Translations under genes and position numbers: made by a program | From: Phycisphaerae bacterium | GTDB lineage: Bacteria; Planctomycetota; Phycisphaerae; SM23-33 | Assembly: GCA_030745875.1 (NCBI GenBank) | Contig: JASLNT010000001.1 | Span: forward strand, 1-64,000 | Length of the DNA: 64,000 bases | Reading direction: 5' to 3' | The notes under the pieces: generated by a model | Seen by the model: only the letters and a program-made list of their open reading frames with translations | Databases searched by the model: none | What the model was told of the DNA's origin: nothing | In this document: positions 54,330-63,656 of the stretch, one piece after another | How positions within the stretch are numbered: the stretch's first letter is position 1 | Layout: each line of letters starts with the position of its first letter

Positions 54330-57300
54330 ATGATGAGGTGCAGTATGGTTGGGTTGGTGAAACGAACGGTTGTGACACTGGTTGTTCTGGCGTGCAGCGC
54401 GTCGGCGTTTGCCGCCGAGAACGCATATCTCAAGTCGCTGGAGAAGAGTTGGCTTGAGTCGCTAAAACCACAGCCCGCAAACAACCAACGGAAAGCCCGA
54501 CCGAAAGTAACGCATCCCCAGCAGGATGCATACGGCGCGGTCAACGGGAAACGGCACGAGCGCACGGGATTCCACACCAACAAGGATAAGATCGCGTGGT
54601 GGCGGGTCGATCTGCAGAAATCCTACGCGATCAGCATGATCGTTGTGTCCAACCGCCAGCAGAATCCCGAGCGCGCCAACAAGCTGGAGATACTGCTCTC
54701 GCGGGATGGAAAGAACTGGACGAAGGCCTACACGCACAACGGAAAGAGGTTCTTCGGCGGAAAGAAGAAGACCAAACCGCTTATAGTAAAGGTCGGCGGT
54801 CTGTCGGCGAGATACGTTCGCCTGCAGGTCCGCAACAACTTCCTCCACCTCAACGAGGTCGAAGTTTATCCACAGGGCGGAGGAAAGGGCAACGTCGCGC
54901 TGAGGAAACCGGCGACCCAGTCGTCGATACACGCCCAGTCAACCCTCTCGCTGGCGACCGTGCCCAAGATCGCAGCGCCCGCCACGACAGGCGCAACAGC
55001 ATCGCTCGCAAAAGACACCGACATCGCCGCGGCGATCGAACTGGCGAAAAAAACGCTCGCATACGTGCAGAAGTCCAAGAAACTGCCCGCATGCGCAACG
55101 TCCCTGCAGGCCCTTGGCGCAAAGTGGGCCTCAAAGACGGTCAAGCCCGAAGCGTATGAGGAATTTTATCTCAGCGTCCGTCATCTCAGGCGTAAGATGA
55201 TCCTTTCGCATCCGGCGCTGGATTTCGAGCGAATCCTCATCAACCGCAATCCGCCCACGAGATACAGCCACAACGGCGACCAGCACCTCGGACGCCACAG
55301 CCGCATCGGAAAAGGTCTGACGATCCTGTCAGACTGGAAATCCGACGACATCAAAGTCGCGCCGATGCTCAAGGGCAAGCTGCCCGAAGGCGCCGTCCGC
55401 AACCCCGACCTCCACTACGACGCAAAGAAGGTCGCCTTTGCATTCTGCGATCACACGCGTAAAGGCCAGAAGCGATATTTCCTGTACGAAGCCGCTCTCG
55501 ACGGATCGTGGATGCGCCAACTCACGGGCACGAATCGAGACAAGTTCGAGACATGGGACGACCGCGCAACGGTTATCATCGAAGACAACGACCCGTGCTA
55601 CCTGCCCGATGACGAGATCATCTTCATCACCACGCGATGCCAGTCGTTCGGGCGATGTCACGGAGGGCGATACAACCCCGCGTGGACCCTCCACCGCTGC
55701 GACAAAAACGGCGACAAGATCACGCAGCTGTCGTTCGCAAATGAGAACGAATACGAACCATCAGTGCTGAACGACGGACGAATCGTCTTCACGCGGTGGG
55801 AATACACCAACCGCCACGAGATGTTCTTCCACATGCTCTGGGCCTGCCGACCGGACGGAACGAACGTGACCCACTTCTTCGGAAACGACATGCTCCACCC
55901 GATGATGATGGTCGAAGCCGTCGCCATTCCCGGAACGCACCGCGTAGCGACCACCGCACAGGGTCACCACAGCTACAACACCGGAACAACGGTGATTCTC
56001 GACACCAACATCGGCGAGAACACCGAAGATGCGATCCAGCACATGACCCCGGAAACGCCCTACTCAGAGTCGCCCGGCGGCGGATGGCCCAGCCCGCATT
56101 ACTCTCACCCTTATCCGATAAACGAAGAGCTGTTCTTAGCCTCGCGGGCGAACCACAAGGTGCACAAGCAAGGGCAGGTCCCCCCCGTCGCCGACCGGGC
56201 GATATACCTGATCGACCCCCTCGGGGGACGCGAAATGATCTACGAAGATCCCGAAGTCGCATCGTTCTCCCCGATAGCCATCCGCAAACGCAAACGTCCC
56301 CCGGTCATGCCCACTATGGTAAGGCCCAACGCGCCGGATTACGGAACCGTATTCCTCCAGAACGCCTATCTCACCCGAAAGGAAAACGATCCCAACGGAG
56401 TCATCAAACCGGGCATGATCAAGGCCGTCCGCATAATCGCCCTCGGCGTCCAGCCCAGGGCCAGACGAACCGCATGCAGCATGCTCGTACCGGTTGAAAT
56501 ACCCAAGAAAGTCATCGGAACGGTTCCTGTAGACGAAACCGGATCGGCATATTTCAAGGCGCCGGCACGCACGTCGCTGCAGATTCAAACGCTCGACAAG
56601 AACGGGATGGCCATTCTCACCGAAAAGAGTCTGTTCTACCTGCAGCCCGGCGAGAACAGAAGCTGCGTCGGATGCCACGAACCGGAAGGTTCGAGCCCGA
56701 TCGTAAGTGCGATAGCCAAGCTGCGGAGGCTCCGCCCGGTTGACCTCAAACCTGCTGCCGGTCCGGACTATCCCGGCGGGCTGAGCTTCATGCGAACCGT
56801 CCAACCGGTGCTCGACCGCTACTGCATAAAGTGTCACGGACTGGGCGAAGGCAAAGACCCCAAGGGCGAGAAGATCAAGCTGATCCACGACGGACAGCAG
56901 TGGCCTCAGTCGTTCAAGGCTCTTGTCGCGCTGGGCGATCACAAGGTTGGCTTGAAGCGGTACATGGGCGGCAACGAGAACCATAAGCCCGAAGACAACA
57001 ACATCAGCAAACCCCGCAGGTTCTTCGCGTTCCGCAACCAGGTTTCGCACATGCTGGTCAAGAATCACGGTAAATGCAATATGGACAAGGACAGCTACAT
57101 GCGAATCATCGAGTGGCTGGACGTTAACGCCCAGTGCTACGGAGACCTGTTCCCCAACAAGCTAGAAGAACGCAAGATCGACTCGGCGGCCATGACGCAA
57201 CTGCGAGCCTACGTCAAGGAGCTGTTCGGCGCCAAGATCGCAGCCCAGCCCGATCGCGCTCTTATCAATGTCGCCCAGGTCGACGAGAGTCGCATCCTCA

Positions 57301-57536
57301 TGGCTCCTCTTTCCGCCAAGTCCGGCGGATGGGGACAGATCACAGGGTACGCATCCAAGAGCGATCCGAAGTACAAGAAAATGGCCGCTCTTGTCGACAA
57401 GTGCATCATCCGCAACCCCAACGAGAACAAACGCGGATGGCGGCCCACGCTCGAAGCCGGCGGCGGAGAGACATGGGTGATGCAGGAGCGAGCCCAACTT
57501 CGCGAGAGCGTCAAGAAGGCTTCCGGATCGAAATAG
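54330..57536 (+). CDS. Diheme HZS-alpha-like propeller protein with N-terminal discoidin-like domain (paralogue 3)
   Basis: The 1068-residue protein has a signal peptide (RTVVTLVVLACSASAFA), an F5/8-type C-like domain (about 70-200: WWRVDLQKSYAISMIVV, RYVRLQVRNNFLHLNEVEVYP), a helical linker ending REL-type VRHLRRKMILSHPALDFERIL, and the HZS-alpha/TolB propeller (about 300-730: CYLPDDEIIFITTRCQSFGRC, VLNDGRIVFTRWEYTN, GHH in TAQGHHSYNTG, HPYPINEELFLAS). Haem-c sites are CVGCH (779-783) and CIKCH (832-836). The cytochrome-like end (IIEWLDVNAQCYG) is followed by about 130 further residues absent from the other copies. Domain order matches paralogue 2 with LamG swapped for discoidin. Confidence 0.88.
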   Translation: MMRCSMVGLVKRTVVTLVVLACSASAFAAENAYLKSLEKSWLESLKPQPANNQRKARPKVTHPQQDAYGAVNGKRHERTGFHTNKDKIAWWRVDLQKSYAISMIVVSNRQQNPERANKLEILLSRDGKNWTKAYTHNGKRFFGGKKKTKPLIVKVGGLSARYVRLQVRNNFLHLNEVEVYPQGGGKGNVALRKPATQSSIHAQSTLSLATVPKIAAPATTGATASLAKDTDIAAAIELAKKTLAYVQKSKKLPACATSLQALGAKWASKTVKPEAYEEFYLSVRHLRRKMILSHPALDFERILINRNPPTRYSHNGDQHLGRHSRIGKGLTILSDWKSDDIKVAPMLKGKLPEGAVRNPDLHYDAKKVAFAFCDHTRKGQKRYFLYEAALDGSWMRQLTGTNRDKFETWDDRATVIIEDNDPCYLPDDEIIFITTRCQSFGRCHGGRYNPAWTLHRCDKNGDKITQLSFANENEYEPSVLNDGRIVFTRWEYTNRHEMFFHMLWACRPDGTNVTHFFGNDMLHPMMMVEAVAIPGTHRVATTAQGHHSYNTGTTVILDTNIGENTEDAIQHMTPETPYSESPGGGWPSPHYSHPYPINEELFLASRANHKVHKQGQVPPVADRAIYLIDPLGGREMIYEDPEVASFSPIAIRKRKRPPVMPTMVRPNAPDYGTVFLQNAYLTRKENDPNGVIKPGMIKAVRIIALGVQPRARRTACSMLVPVEIPKKVIGTVPVDETGSAYFKAPARTSLQIQTLDKNGMAILTEKSLFYLQPGENRSCVGCHEPEGSSPIVSAIAKLRRLRPVDLKPAAGPDYPGGLSFMRTVQPVLDRYCIKCHGLGEGKDPKGEKIKLIHDGQQWPQSFKALVALGDHKVGLKRYMGGNENHKPEDNNISKPRRFFAFRNQVSHMLVKNHGKCNMDKDSYMRIIEWLDVNAQCYGDLFPNKLEERKIDSAAMTQLRAYVKELFGAKIAAQPDRALINVAQVDESRILMAPLSAKSGGWGQITGYASKSDPKYKKMAALVDKCIIRNPNENKRGWRPTLEAGGGETWVMQERAQLRESVKKASGSK

Positions 57537-57674
57537 GCCCGGGCGAAACCCTCAAGCGGTATAGTTGATTGTAATCTAATACGGCGTGCATTCTTCACCA
57601 GACCGATTCGCATTGCGATGAAGTAAGGCGGAACATGCGGACTCGTCGGATAACCAGGTTCGGAGACAACGATT

Positions 57675-60017
57675 ATGAGGCGGACGAGACATCGGTTGAA
57701 ATGTGCGGTGCTCATCGTAAGTATCGCGATGGTTATCGGCGGTTTGGCGGGGTATTCATTCGCCGACGACGCAGAACTGGAAGCCGCCGTCAAGGCCGCC
57801 GGAGCCTGGACGTTCGGCGGTGATGCGTCGCATGTGAATCTCATAGCGAAACAGGTCGTACAAGCCGCCCAAAACCCCGAAACCAAGAAGGCGATAGAAA
57901 AGCATATTATCGCCGGACTCGCAGGCGCCAAAACGCCAGCCAGCAAAGACTTCTTCTGCCGCCAACTCGTCATAGTGGGATCCCAGGCGGCGGCTGGGGA
58001 ACTGGGGAAGCTGCTGGGCGACAAGGAATCGTCGCACATGGCCAGATACGCCCTCGGACGACTGCCCGGTAAGGCCGTCGACCGGGTCCTGCTCGAGGCT
58101 CTGGAGAAAGTCGATGACGACCTGAAGGTCGGGATGATCTATACGCTGGGCAGACGCCAATGCCAAGCCGCCGTCGACCCCGCGATAAAACTGATCGGCG
58201 GAAAGAAGGAAGATCTGGCGATCGCAGCCCTTGCCGCACTAAGCCGCATAGACTCCCCTCGTGGAACGGCGGCGATCGCAAAGGCGAGGAAACGCGGTTC
58301 AAACAAATTCAAACTCGCAGCCACCGACGCTTATTTGACTTGCGCCAAACGCAGTTCACCCGCCCAAGCCGCCAAAATCTACGCCGAACTCCTTCACGCC
58401 GACGAGTCTGTCATGTGTCGTATCGCAGCGTTGAACGGACTGGTCATGTCCACCAGCGGGCCAAAGGCCACCGCCCTGATCATCACCGCAATGTCCGACA
58501 AGGATCCCAAGATCCGCCAGGTCGCGGTTGCGGCGCTCCGCAACGTATCGGACCCCGGAGCAACTAAAGCTATCGAGAAAGAACTCGCCAGGCGAGACGA
58601 GCAGACCCAGGCGATGTTGATAAACGTGCTGGCTGGAAGGGATGACAAATCCGCCCTTCCAATCGTAACCAAAGCAGCCGGTTCTTCGTCCCCGGTCGTG
58701 CGGATATCGGCGATAACGGGCTTGGGAGCCATTGGGGATGCGTCGACTGTTCCAATGCTGGCCGATCTGGCGGTCAATGCAAAGGAAGGCTCCGACCGCA
58801 CCGCCGCCCACAACAGCCTGGTGCAAATGCCCGCCAGAGGCGTGAACCGCGCCATCGCAGCCCTTATCCCGCGAAGCAAACCGCCCGTTCGCATTGAACT
58901 GGTCAAGGCGCTTGCGTTGCGCCAGGCGTCAGACGAAATGGGCGCAGTAGTCAAAGCAGCTAAAGACGAAGACCCGTCAGTGCAAACAGAAGCCATGAAA
59001 TCGCTCAGAGTGCTCGCCGAACCAAAGCACCTGTCGCTGCTGGTGGGTCTGCTGACCGCAGCGAAGGATGAAAGCGTGCGAAAAGAGGCGCAAACCGCCA
59101 TACTGGCCGCGACAATGAAGATCAAGGACGGGACAAGCCCGGTCGCGGCGCTCTTGGCGGCCGAGAAGAAAACCTCTGACAACACCATCAAGATATCGCT
59201 GCTTCGCACGATGGGAATGATCGGACACGACGACGCCCTGGGCGCCGTCCAGGCGAGTGTAAAGAGCAAGGACGCAGGCGTAAAGGACGCAGCCATCCGG
59301 GCAATGGTAAGCTGGCCGACCGCCGCGCCAATCAAAACACTGTCGGCGACGGCGTCGGACAAATCGGCGTCGAAAACACATCGTATTCTCGCACTCCGCG
59401 GATATATCTCCCTGATCGACAAGCAACTGGAGCGTTCCGACGCCGAGATAATGGCCGATTACTCCAGGGCGATCGCACTGGCGTCAGGCCCGAACGATAA
59501 GCGACTGGTGCTCTCGAAGCTGTCGGGCTTCCGCAGCCGAGCCGCACTCAAACTCGCCGAAAGCCTCACCGCCGACAAGACCGTCAAACGCGACGCCGAA
59601 GCGGCGGTCCGGAGGATAAAGTCGCTGCTGGCCCGTCCGGGCAGGGTCACCGCCTCTCACAATTCCAGCAACGCCAAGAACGCCATTGACGGGAACCTCG
59701 GCTCGCGATGGGACACCGCAGGAGCCATGAAGGGCGGTGAGTGGTTCAAACTCGAACTGGACGCCGACCAGGAGATAACAGGCGTAATCCTGGACGCCAG
59801 CGGGTCGAACGAAGATTACCCGCGCGGATACGAAGTGTACGTTTCCCGCGGCAGCATCGGGTCCGGACGGCTCGTCGCCAAAGGCAAAGGCGACAGTCCG
59901 GTAACCAAAATCAAGTTCGACAAACCCGTCAAGGGCGCGATAATGAAGATCATCCAGACCGGCCGGTCCGACGGAAAGCACTGGTCCATACACGAACTGA
60001 CGATACTGGCGAAATAA
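57675..60017 (+). CDS. Secreted HEAT-repeat protein with C-terminal discoidin domain
   Basis: The 780-residue protein has a signal peptide (AVLIVSIAMVIGGLAGYSFA), then more than ten HEAT/PBS repeats (about 35-640: GKLLGDKESSHMARYALGRL, TAMSDKDPKIRQVAVAALRNV, VRISAITGLGAIGDASTV, AAKDESVRKEAQTAILAA), and a C-terminal F5/8-type C domain (about 650-780: GRVTASHNSSNAKNAIDG, LGSRWDTAG, WFKLELDADQEITGVIL). It is a smaller relative of the HEAT-discoidin part of the protein at 48828-52919. GGAGA lies near 57661. It may bind glycans on the surface. It precedes an HlyD-like adaptor by 21 bp. Confidence 0.85.
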   Translation: MRRTRHRLKCAVLIVSIAMVIGGLAGYSFADDAELEAAVKAAGAWTFGGDASHVNLIAKQVVQAAQNPETKKAIEKHIIAGLAGAKTPASKDFFCRQLVIVGSQAAAGELGKLLGDKESSHMARYALGRLPGKAVDRVLLEALEKVDDDLKVGMIYTLGRRQCQAAVDPAIKLIGGKKEDLAIAALAALSRIDSPRGTAAIAKARKRGSNKFKLAATDAYLTCAKRSSPAQAAKIYAELLHADESVMCRIAALNGLVMSTSGPKATALIITAMSDKDPKIRQVAVAALRNVSDPGATKAIEKELARRDEQTQAMLINVLAGRDDKSALPIVTKAAGSSSPVVRISAITGLGAIGDASTVPMLADLAVNAKEGSDRTAAHNSLVQMPARGVNRAIAALIPRSKPPVRIELVKALALRQASDEMGAVVKAAKDEDPSVQTEAMKSLRVLAEPKHLSLLVGLLTAAKDESVRKEAQTAILAATMKIKDGTSPVAALLAAEKKTSDNTIKISLLRTMGMIGHDDALGAVQASVKSKDAGVKDAAIRAMVSWPTAAPIKTLSATASDKSASKTHRILALRGYISLIDKQLERSDAEIMADYSRAIALASGPNDKRLVLSKLSGFRSRAALKLAESLTADKTVKRDAEAAVRRIKSLLARPGRVTASHNSSNAKNAIDGNLGSRWDTAGAMKGGEWFKLELDADQEITGVILDASGSNEDYPRGYEVYVSRGSIGSGRLVAKGKGDSPVTKIKFDKPVKGAIMKIIQTGRSDGKHWSIHELTILAK

Positions 60018-60038
60018 CGCCCGAAAGGATTTACAACA

Positions 60039-61484
60039 ATGTTACGACGAATCAGCCTGCTGTTGATCGCTTCGATCATAATGATTCCGACCTGGAATGC
60101 GTCAGCCCAGAACAAGACCACGCAAAAGGCTCCCGCCCCGCCCAAGTCGGAGACCGTCAAAGTCAAAACCGAGCGGTTCAAGATCGAACTCAAGCTCCCG
60201 GGTGTGTTCGAGTCGGCGGGCATGACCGAAATATCCTTCAAGGCGAAAGCGGCGCCGTCGCTGACCGTACTCAAAGCCGTCGAGCACGGCGCAACGGTGA
60301 CAAAGGGCGACACGCTGATAACGCCAATGCTGGAGAAGTTCGACAAGGCCCTGAAAGCCAGGCAACACACCGACCCCGTCGGAGCCCTGGCGATGAAGCA
60401 GGCCGAAGCCGAATTCGCACAACTCAAAGCCGCAACTCCGCTGAAACTTGCTGCGGCCAAACGAAACGCCGAACGCGCGCAGGAGAACCTGGAATACTTC
60501 AAGAAGAACCAGGAACTCAGCAAGCGGGCCACCATCGAAGCCTACCAGTCAACAGCCGATCGACTGGCGTACATTAAGGAGGAACTCCGCCAACTCAAGA
60601 AGATGTACCAAGCCGACGACCTTACCGACGCAACGGAAGAAATCGTTCTCCGGCGCACCGAAGACTCGGTCCGTCGTGCTGAGCTATCCGCCGAGCAGGC
60701 GAAAATGGCGCTCGACGCGGCGCTTAAGACCAATCTTGCCCGTCAGGCGGTGGATATGGTGCTGGCGACCCAGGCCGCGGTTAAGGGATACGAAAACGCC
60801 AAGGTCCTCCTGCCGCTGGCGCTGGAAAAAGCGACGCTCGATATCGAAGCATCCCGCCGCGGACGCAAGAAAGCAGTAGAAGCCCTGGCGAACCTCAAAG
60901 CCGATCGCGGCGCCATGACCATCAAGGCTCCCGTCGGGGGCGTGGTCTACTACGGACGATGCAGCAAGGGCAAGTGGAGCAGCACAACCGTCGCGGCTAA
61001 GCTCACGCCCAAAGGCAAGCTGCTGGCCAACGAGGTCTTCATGACAATCGTGGACCCCAAGGCGATGCTGGTTCGCGTGAGTGTCCCGGAGAAGGACTTC
61101 GGCCTGCTCGCGTCCGGATTAACCGGCCGGGCGGTGGCAACCGCATATCCGCGAAAACCGCTGACCGTAAAGCTCGATAAGTTCTCGACGATACCGACCT
61201 CCGCGGGCCAGTTCGACGCGCGCCTGACTCTGAGCGACGGAGCGGGGCTCGTAGCGGCCGGTATGACGTGCAAGATAACGCTGACGGTCCACGACAATCC
61301 CAAAGCGATCACCGCGCCCGTATCGGCGATCCTGAAAGATGCGGGCAAGGAGTTCGTCTACGTGAAAGAGGCCGGCGGTAAGAAGAAACGCCCGGTCGAG
61401 ACGGGCAAGGCCCACGCGGGCAAAGTCGAGATCATCAAGGGCCTGACCGCAGGTGAAACGATATTCCGCAAGGCCTCGAAATAG
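60039..61484 (+). CDS. HlyD/RND-type periplasmic adaptor protein
   Basis: The 481-residue protein has a signal peptide (LLLIASIIMIPTWNASA), a lipoyl-like entry (FKAKAAPSLTVLKAVEHGATVTKGDTL), a long helical hairpin (about 110-290), the return half-motif (MTIKAPVGGVVYYGR) and beta-barrel and proximal regions (MLVRVSVPEKDFGLL, AAGMTCKITLTVHDNPKAITAPVSAI). Members of the family connect inner-membrane exporters to an outer-membrane channel. No permease, ATPase or outer-membrane factor gene is adjacent, which is unusual. It lies 21 bp after the HEAT-discoidin gene and 19 bp before a lipoprotein gene, so it is probably part of one transcript. Confidence 0.83.
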   Translation: MLRRISLLLIASIIMIPTWNASAQNKTTQKAPAPPKSETVKVKTERFKIELKLPGVFESAGMTEISFKAKAAPSLTVLKAVEHGATVTKGDTLITPMLEKFDKALKARQHTDPVGALAMKQAEAEFAQLKAATPLKLAAAKRNAERAQENLEYFKKNQELSKRATIEAYQSTADRLAYIKEELRQLKKMYQADDLTDATEEIVLRRTEDSVRRAELSAEQAKMALDAALKTNLARQAVDMVLATQAAVKGYENAKVLLPLALEKATLDIEASRRGRKKAVEALANLKADRGAMTIKAPVGGVVYYGRCSKGKWSSTTVAAKLTPKGKLLANEVFMTIVDPKAMLVRVSVPEKDFGLLASGLTGRAVATAYPRKPLTVKLDKFSTIPTSAGQFDARLTLSDGAGLVAAGMTCKITLTVHDNPKAITAPVSAILKDAGKEFVYVKEAGGKKKRPVETGKAHAGKVEIIKGLTAGETIFRKASK

Positions 61485-61503
61485 CTTCTCTTCGGACCGA
61501 GAC

Positions 61504-62703
61504 ATGAGAAAAACCATCACTCGATATCTTGTTGCGGTTGTAACCGTGGGCGTATTTCTCGTCAACGGATGCGCAGCGCCCGGCCACCCCAAACCCGGAC
61601 CGCCCCGGGCGATAGCTCCCGACGCATTGGAAAATTCCATCAACAGGGGTGTCAGTTTCCTCCTGGCCAGACAGAACCCCAACGGTTCGTGGGGCTCGGC
61701 GCGAAACACCAAGGGTCGCAACATCTACGCTCCTGTCCCATCGGCGCACCACGGGTTCCGAGTAGCGATCACGGGCTTGTGTGTTTCAGCACTGATCGAA
61801 TCGGGCGCAGACAGCCCCGCGGTAATCAAAGCGATTGAAGGCGGCGAGGCGTACCTGGCGGAGAATCTTCCGAAGCTTAAACGCTCGGCGTTGCGGGCGC
61901 TGTACAACAACTGGTCTCACGCCTACGGACTTCGCGCCCTGGTGCGGATGTACAATCGCATCCCGGGCAGCGCGCCGCGGCGCGAGCGGATACTCAAGTT
62001 GGCGGCCGGTCAGGTTGATCTCCTGAAGCGGTTTGAATCGCTGGGCGGCGGGTGGGGATACTACGAGTTTGACTACCACACGCAAAAACCTTTCGCAAAG
62101 ACCACCTCATTCCTGACCGCAAGCGTCTTGATCGCACTGCACGAGGCGCGCGGGATCGGCGTGGACGTACCGCAGGCGATGATCGATCGCGCCAAATCCG
62201 CCATCTCGCTCCAGCGAAACCCGAACTCGACATACACATACAGCCGTGGTTGGACGCGCCGTCGCGCCGGTGTGATAAACCTGCCCGCAGGCAGCCTGGG
62301 ACGATCGCAAGTATGCAACCTGGCGCTGCGACTCTCGGGCGACGAACGGATAACCGACGAAGTGATCCGGACGTGGCTGGATTGGATTTGCGCTCGCAAC
62401 GGGTGGTTGTCGCGGGCCAGGAAGTTCCCGCGCCCGCACGAATCGTGGTTCGCCGTAGCGGGCTACTTCTACTATTACGGACACTTCTACGCGGCTGGGT
62501 GCATAGAGCAACTGCCCCTCGAAGAGCGGAAGTTCTACCGGGATCACCTGGCGGGGATACTGATGCCTCTGCAGGAGAAAGACGGTTCATGGTGGGACTT
62601 CCCGCTGTATGACTATCACCAGCAATACGGAACGGCGCTGGCGCTGATGGCGCTGCACCGCTGCCGAAGCAACCTGAACGTAAAGATAGCAGCGGGAGGT
62701 TGA
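61504..62703 (+). CDS. Lipoprotein with alpha-toroid (prenyltransferase/squalene-cyclase-like) repeats
   Basis: The 399-residue protein has a lipobox (FLVNGC) and repeats of the alpha-alpha toroid family: NRGVSFLLARQNPNGSWGSA, AIEGGEAYLAENLPKL, YNNWSHAYGLRALVRMYN, LSLQRNP-like and QYGTALALMALHRC. Toroids of this type occur in terpene cyclases, glycan-degrading lyases and complement-like proteins; no cyclase DXDD motif is present, so a scaffold or lyase-like role is more likely. The ATG at 61504 is chosen because the lipoprotein signal then starts the protein. It ends one base before the next start (TGAC then ATG at 62705). Confidence 0.78.
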   Translation: MRKTITRYLVAVVTVGVFLVNGCAAPGHPKPGPPRAIAPDALENSINRGVSFLLARQNPNGSWGSARNTKGRNIYAPVPSAHHGFRVAITGLCVSALIESGADSPAVIKAIEGGEAYLAENLPKLKRSALRALYNNWSHAYGLRALVRMYNRIPGSAPRRERILKLAAGQVDLLKRFESLGGGWGYYEFDYHTQKPFAKTTSFLTASVLIALHEARGIGVDVPQAMIDRAKSAISLQRNPNSTYTYSRGWTRRRAGVINLPAGSLGRSQVCNLALRLSGDERITDEVIRTWLDWICARNGWLSRARKFPRPHESWFAVAGYFYYYGHFYAAGCIEQLPLEERKFYRDHLAGILMPLQEKDGSWWDFPLYDYHQQYGTALALMALHRCRSNLNVKIAAGG

Positions 62704-62704
62704 C

Positions 62705-63643
62705 ATGATCGGGAAAAAAGGGCTGATTCCGTTCGTTTTGCTTGGGCTGCTCGCAGCCGGCGGACTGCGCGGCGAGGCGAAGAAACCGACGTACGCCAAC
62801 CCCGTGATCGATGAGATAGGCCCGGCCGATCCGTGCGTTATCCGCCACAAAGGCAAGTACTACCTCTACCCCACCGGAGACAACCGGAGCTACCACGTTT
62901 ACACTTCGACCGATCTGGTGAACTGGAGCAAAGGCGCCAAGGTGTTCACGCCGGGAAAGAAAAACGTCTGGGCGCCTGACGTGTTCCATAACCCCGACGA
63001 CAAGAAGTTCTATCTGTACTACACCGTCAACAAGACCATCGGTGTTGCAGTCGCGGACAAACCGGACGGTAAGTTCATCGATCGCGCAACGTTGTTCCCC
63101 AATGCAATAGACGCTCACATGTTTCGCGACGATGATGGAAAGCAGTATCTCTACTACGTCCAGTTTCCCGGATTCAGAATCCACGTTCAGAGAATGAAAA
63201 CGCCCCTGCAGAAGGACAAAAGCAGACCGATCCAACTGATCAGGCCGACCGAGCCGTGGGAGAAGAAACGCGGCTCCGTCACCGAAGGCCCGTGGATGCT
63301 GAAACACAAGAAGACGTACTACCTGATGTACTCCGGAACGGGCGCCAACTCGCTGGACTACGCGGTCGGGTACGCAACGTCAAAGAGCCCCACCGGCCCG
63401 TTCGTAAAGCACAAGGGCAACCCGATAATAAAGAGGGGAAACGGCGCGCTTGGACCGGGGCACGGATGCGTCGTGAAAGACCGAGCCGGTAAGCTGTGGC
63501 ACGTGTACCACCAGCAGAAGGATGGGTCAAGACCGTGGAATCGCTTTCTGTGCATTGATCCGCTATGGTTCGACGTCAAGGGCGTCCTGCACGGACGCGC
63601 CACTCGACAAACCCCCCAGGCGGCGCCCGCGCCGTTGCGATAA
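62705..63643 (+). CDS. Glycoside hydrolase family 43-like secreted protein
   Basis: The 312-residue protein has a signal peptide (FVLLGLLAAGGLRGEA) and the five-bladed GH43 propeller: first catalytic Asp in ADPCVIRHKGKYYLYPTG (Asp42), WAPDVFHNPDDKKFYLYY, the second acidic residue in AIDAHMFRDDDGK (near 136) and the acid Glu in TEGPWMLKHKKTYYLMYSG (Glu194). All three catalytic positions are present. GH43 enzymes cleave arabinan, xylan and related chains; the substrate is not predictable here. GGGAGG lies just before the ATG, which starts one base after the previous stop, so translation is probably coupled. Confidence 0.87.
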   Translation: MIGKKGLIPFVLLGLLAAGGLRGEAKKPTYANPVIDEIGPADPCVIRHKGKYYLYPTGDNRSYHVYTSTDLVNWSKGAKVFTPGKKNVWAPDVFHNPDDKKFYLYYTVNKTIGVAVADKPDGKFIDRATLFPNAIDAHMFRDDDGKQYLYYVQFPGFRIHVQRMKTPLQKDKSRPIQLIRPTEPWEKKRGSVTEGPWMLKHKKTYYLMYSGTGANSLDYAVGYATSKSPTGPFVKHKGNPIIKRGNGALGPGHGCVVKDRAGKLWHVYHQQKDGSRPWNRFLCIDPLWFDVKGVLHGRATRQTPQAAPAPLR

Positions 63644-63656
63644 GACAAATCGCTCG

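Noticed and set aside
22870..57536. Anammox hydrazine synthase
   Set aside because: The propeller resembles HzsA, but no HzsB/HzsC genes or other anammox genes are present, and three copies with glycan-binding heads argue against it.
61504..62703. Terpene or squalene cyclase
   Set aside because: The toroid repeats fit, but the DXDD-type catalytic motif is absent and the protein is a lipoprotein.
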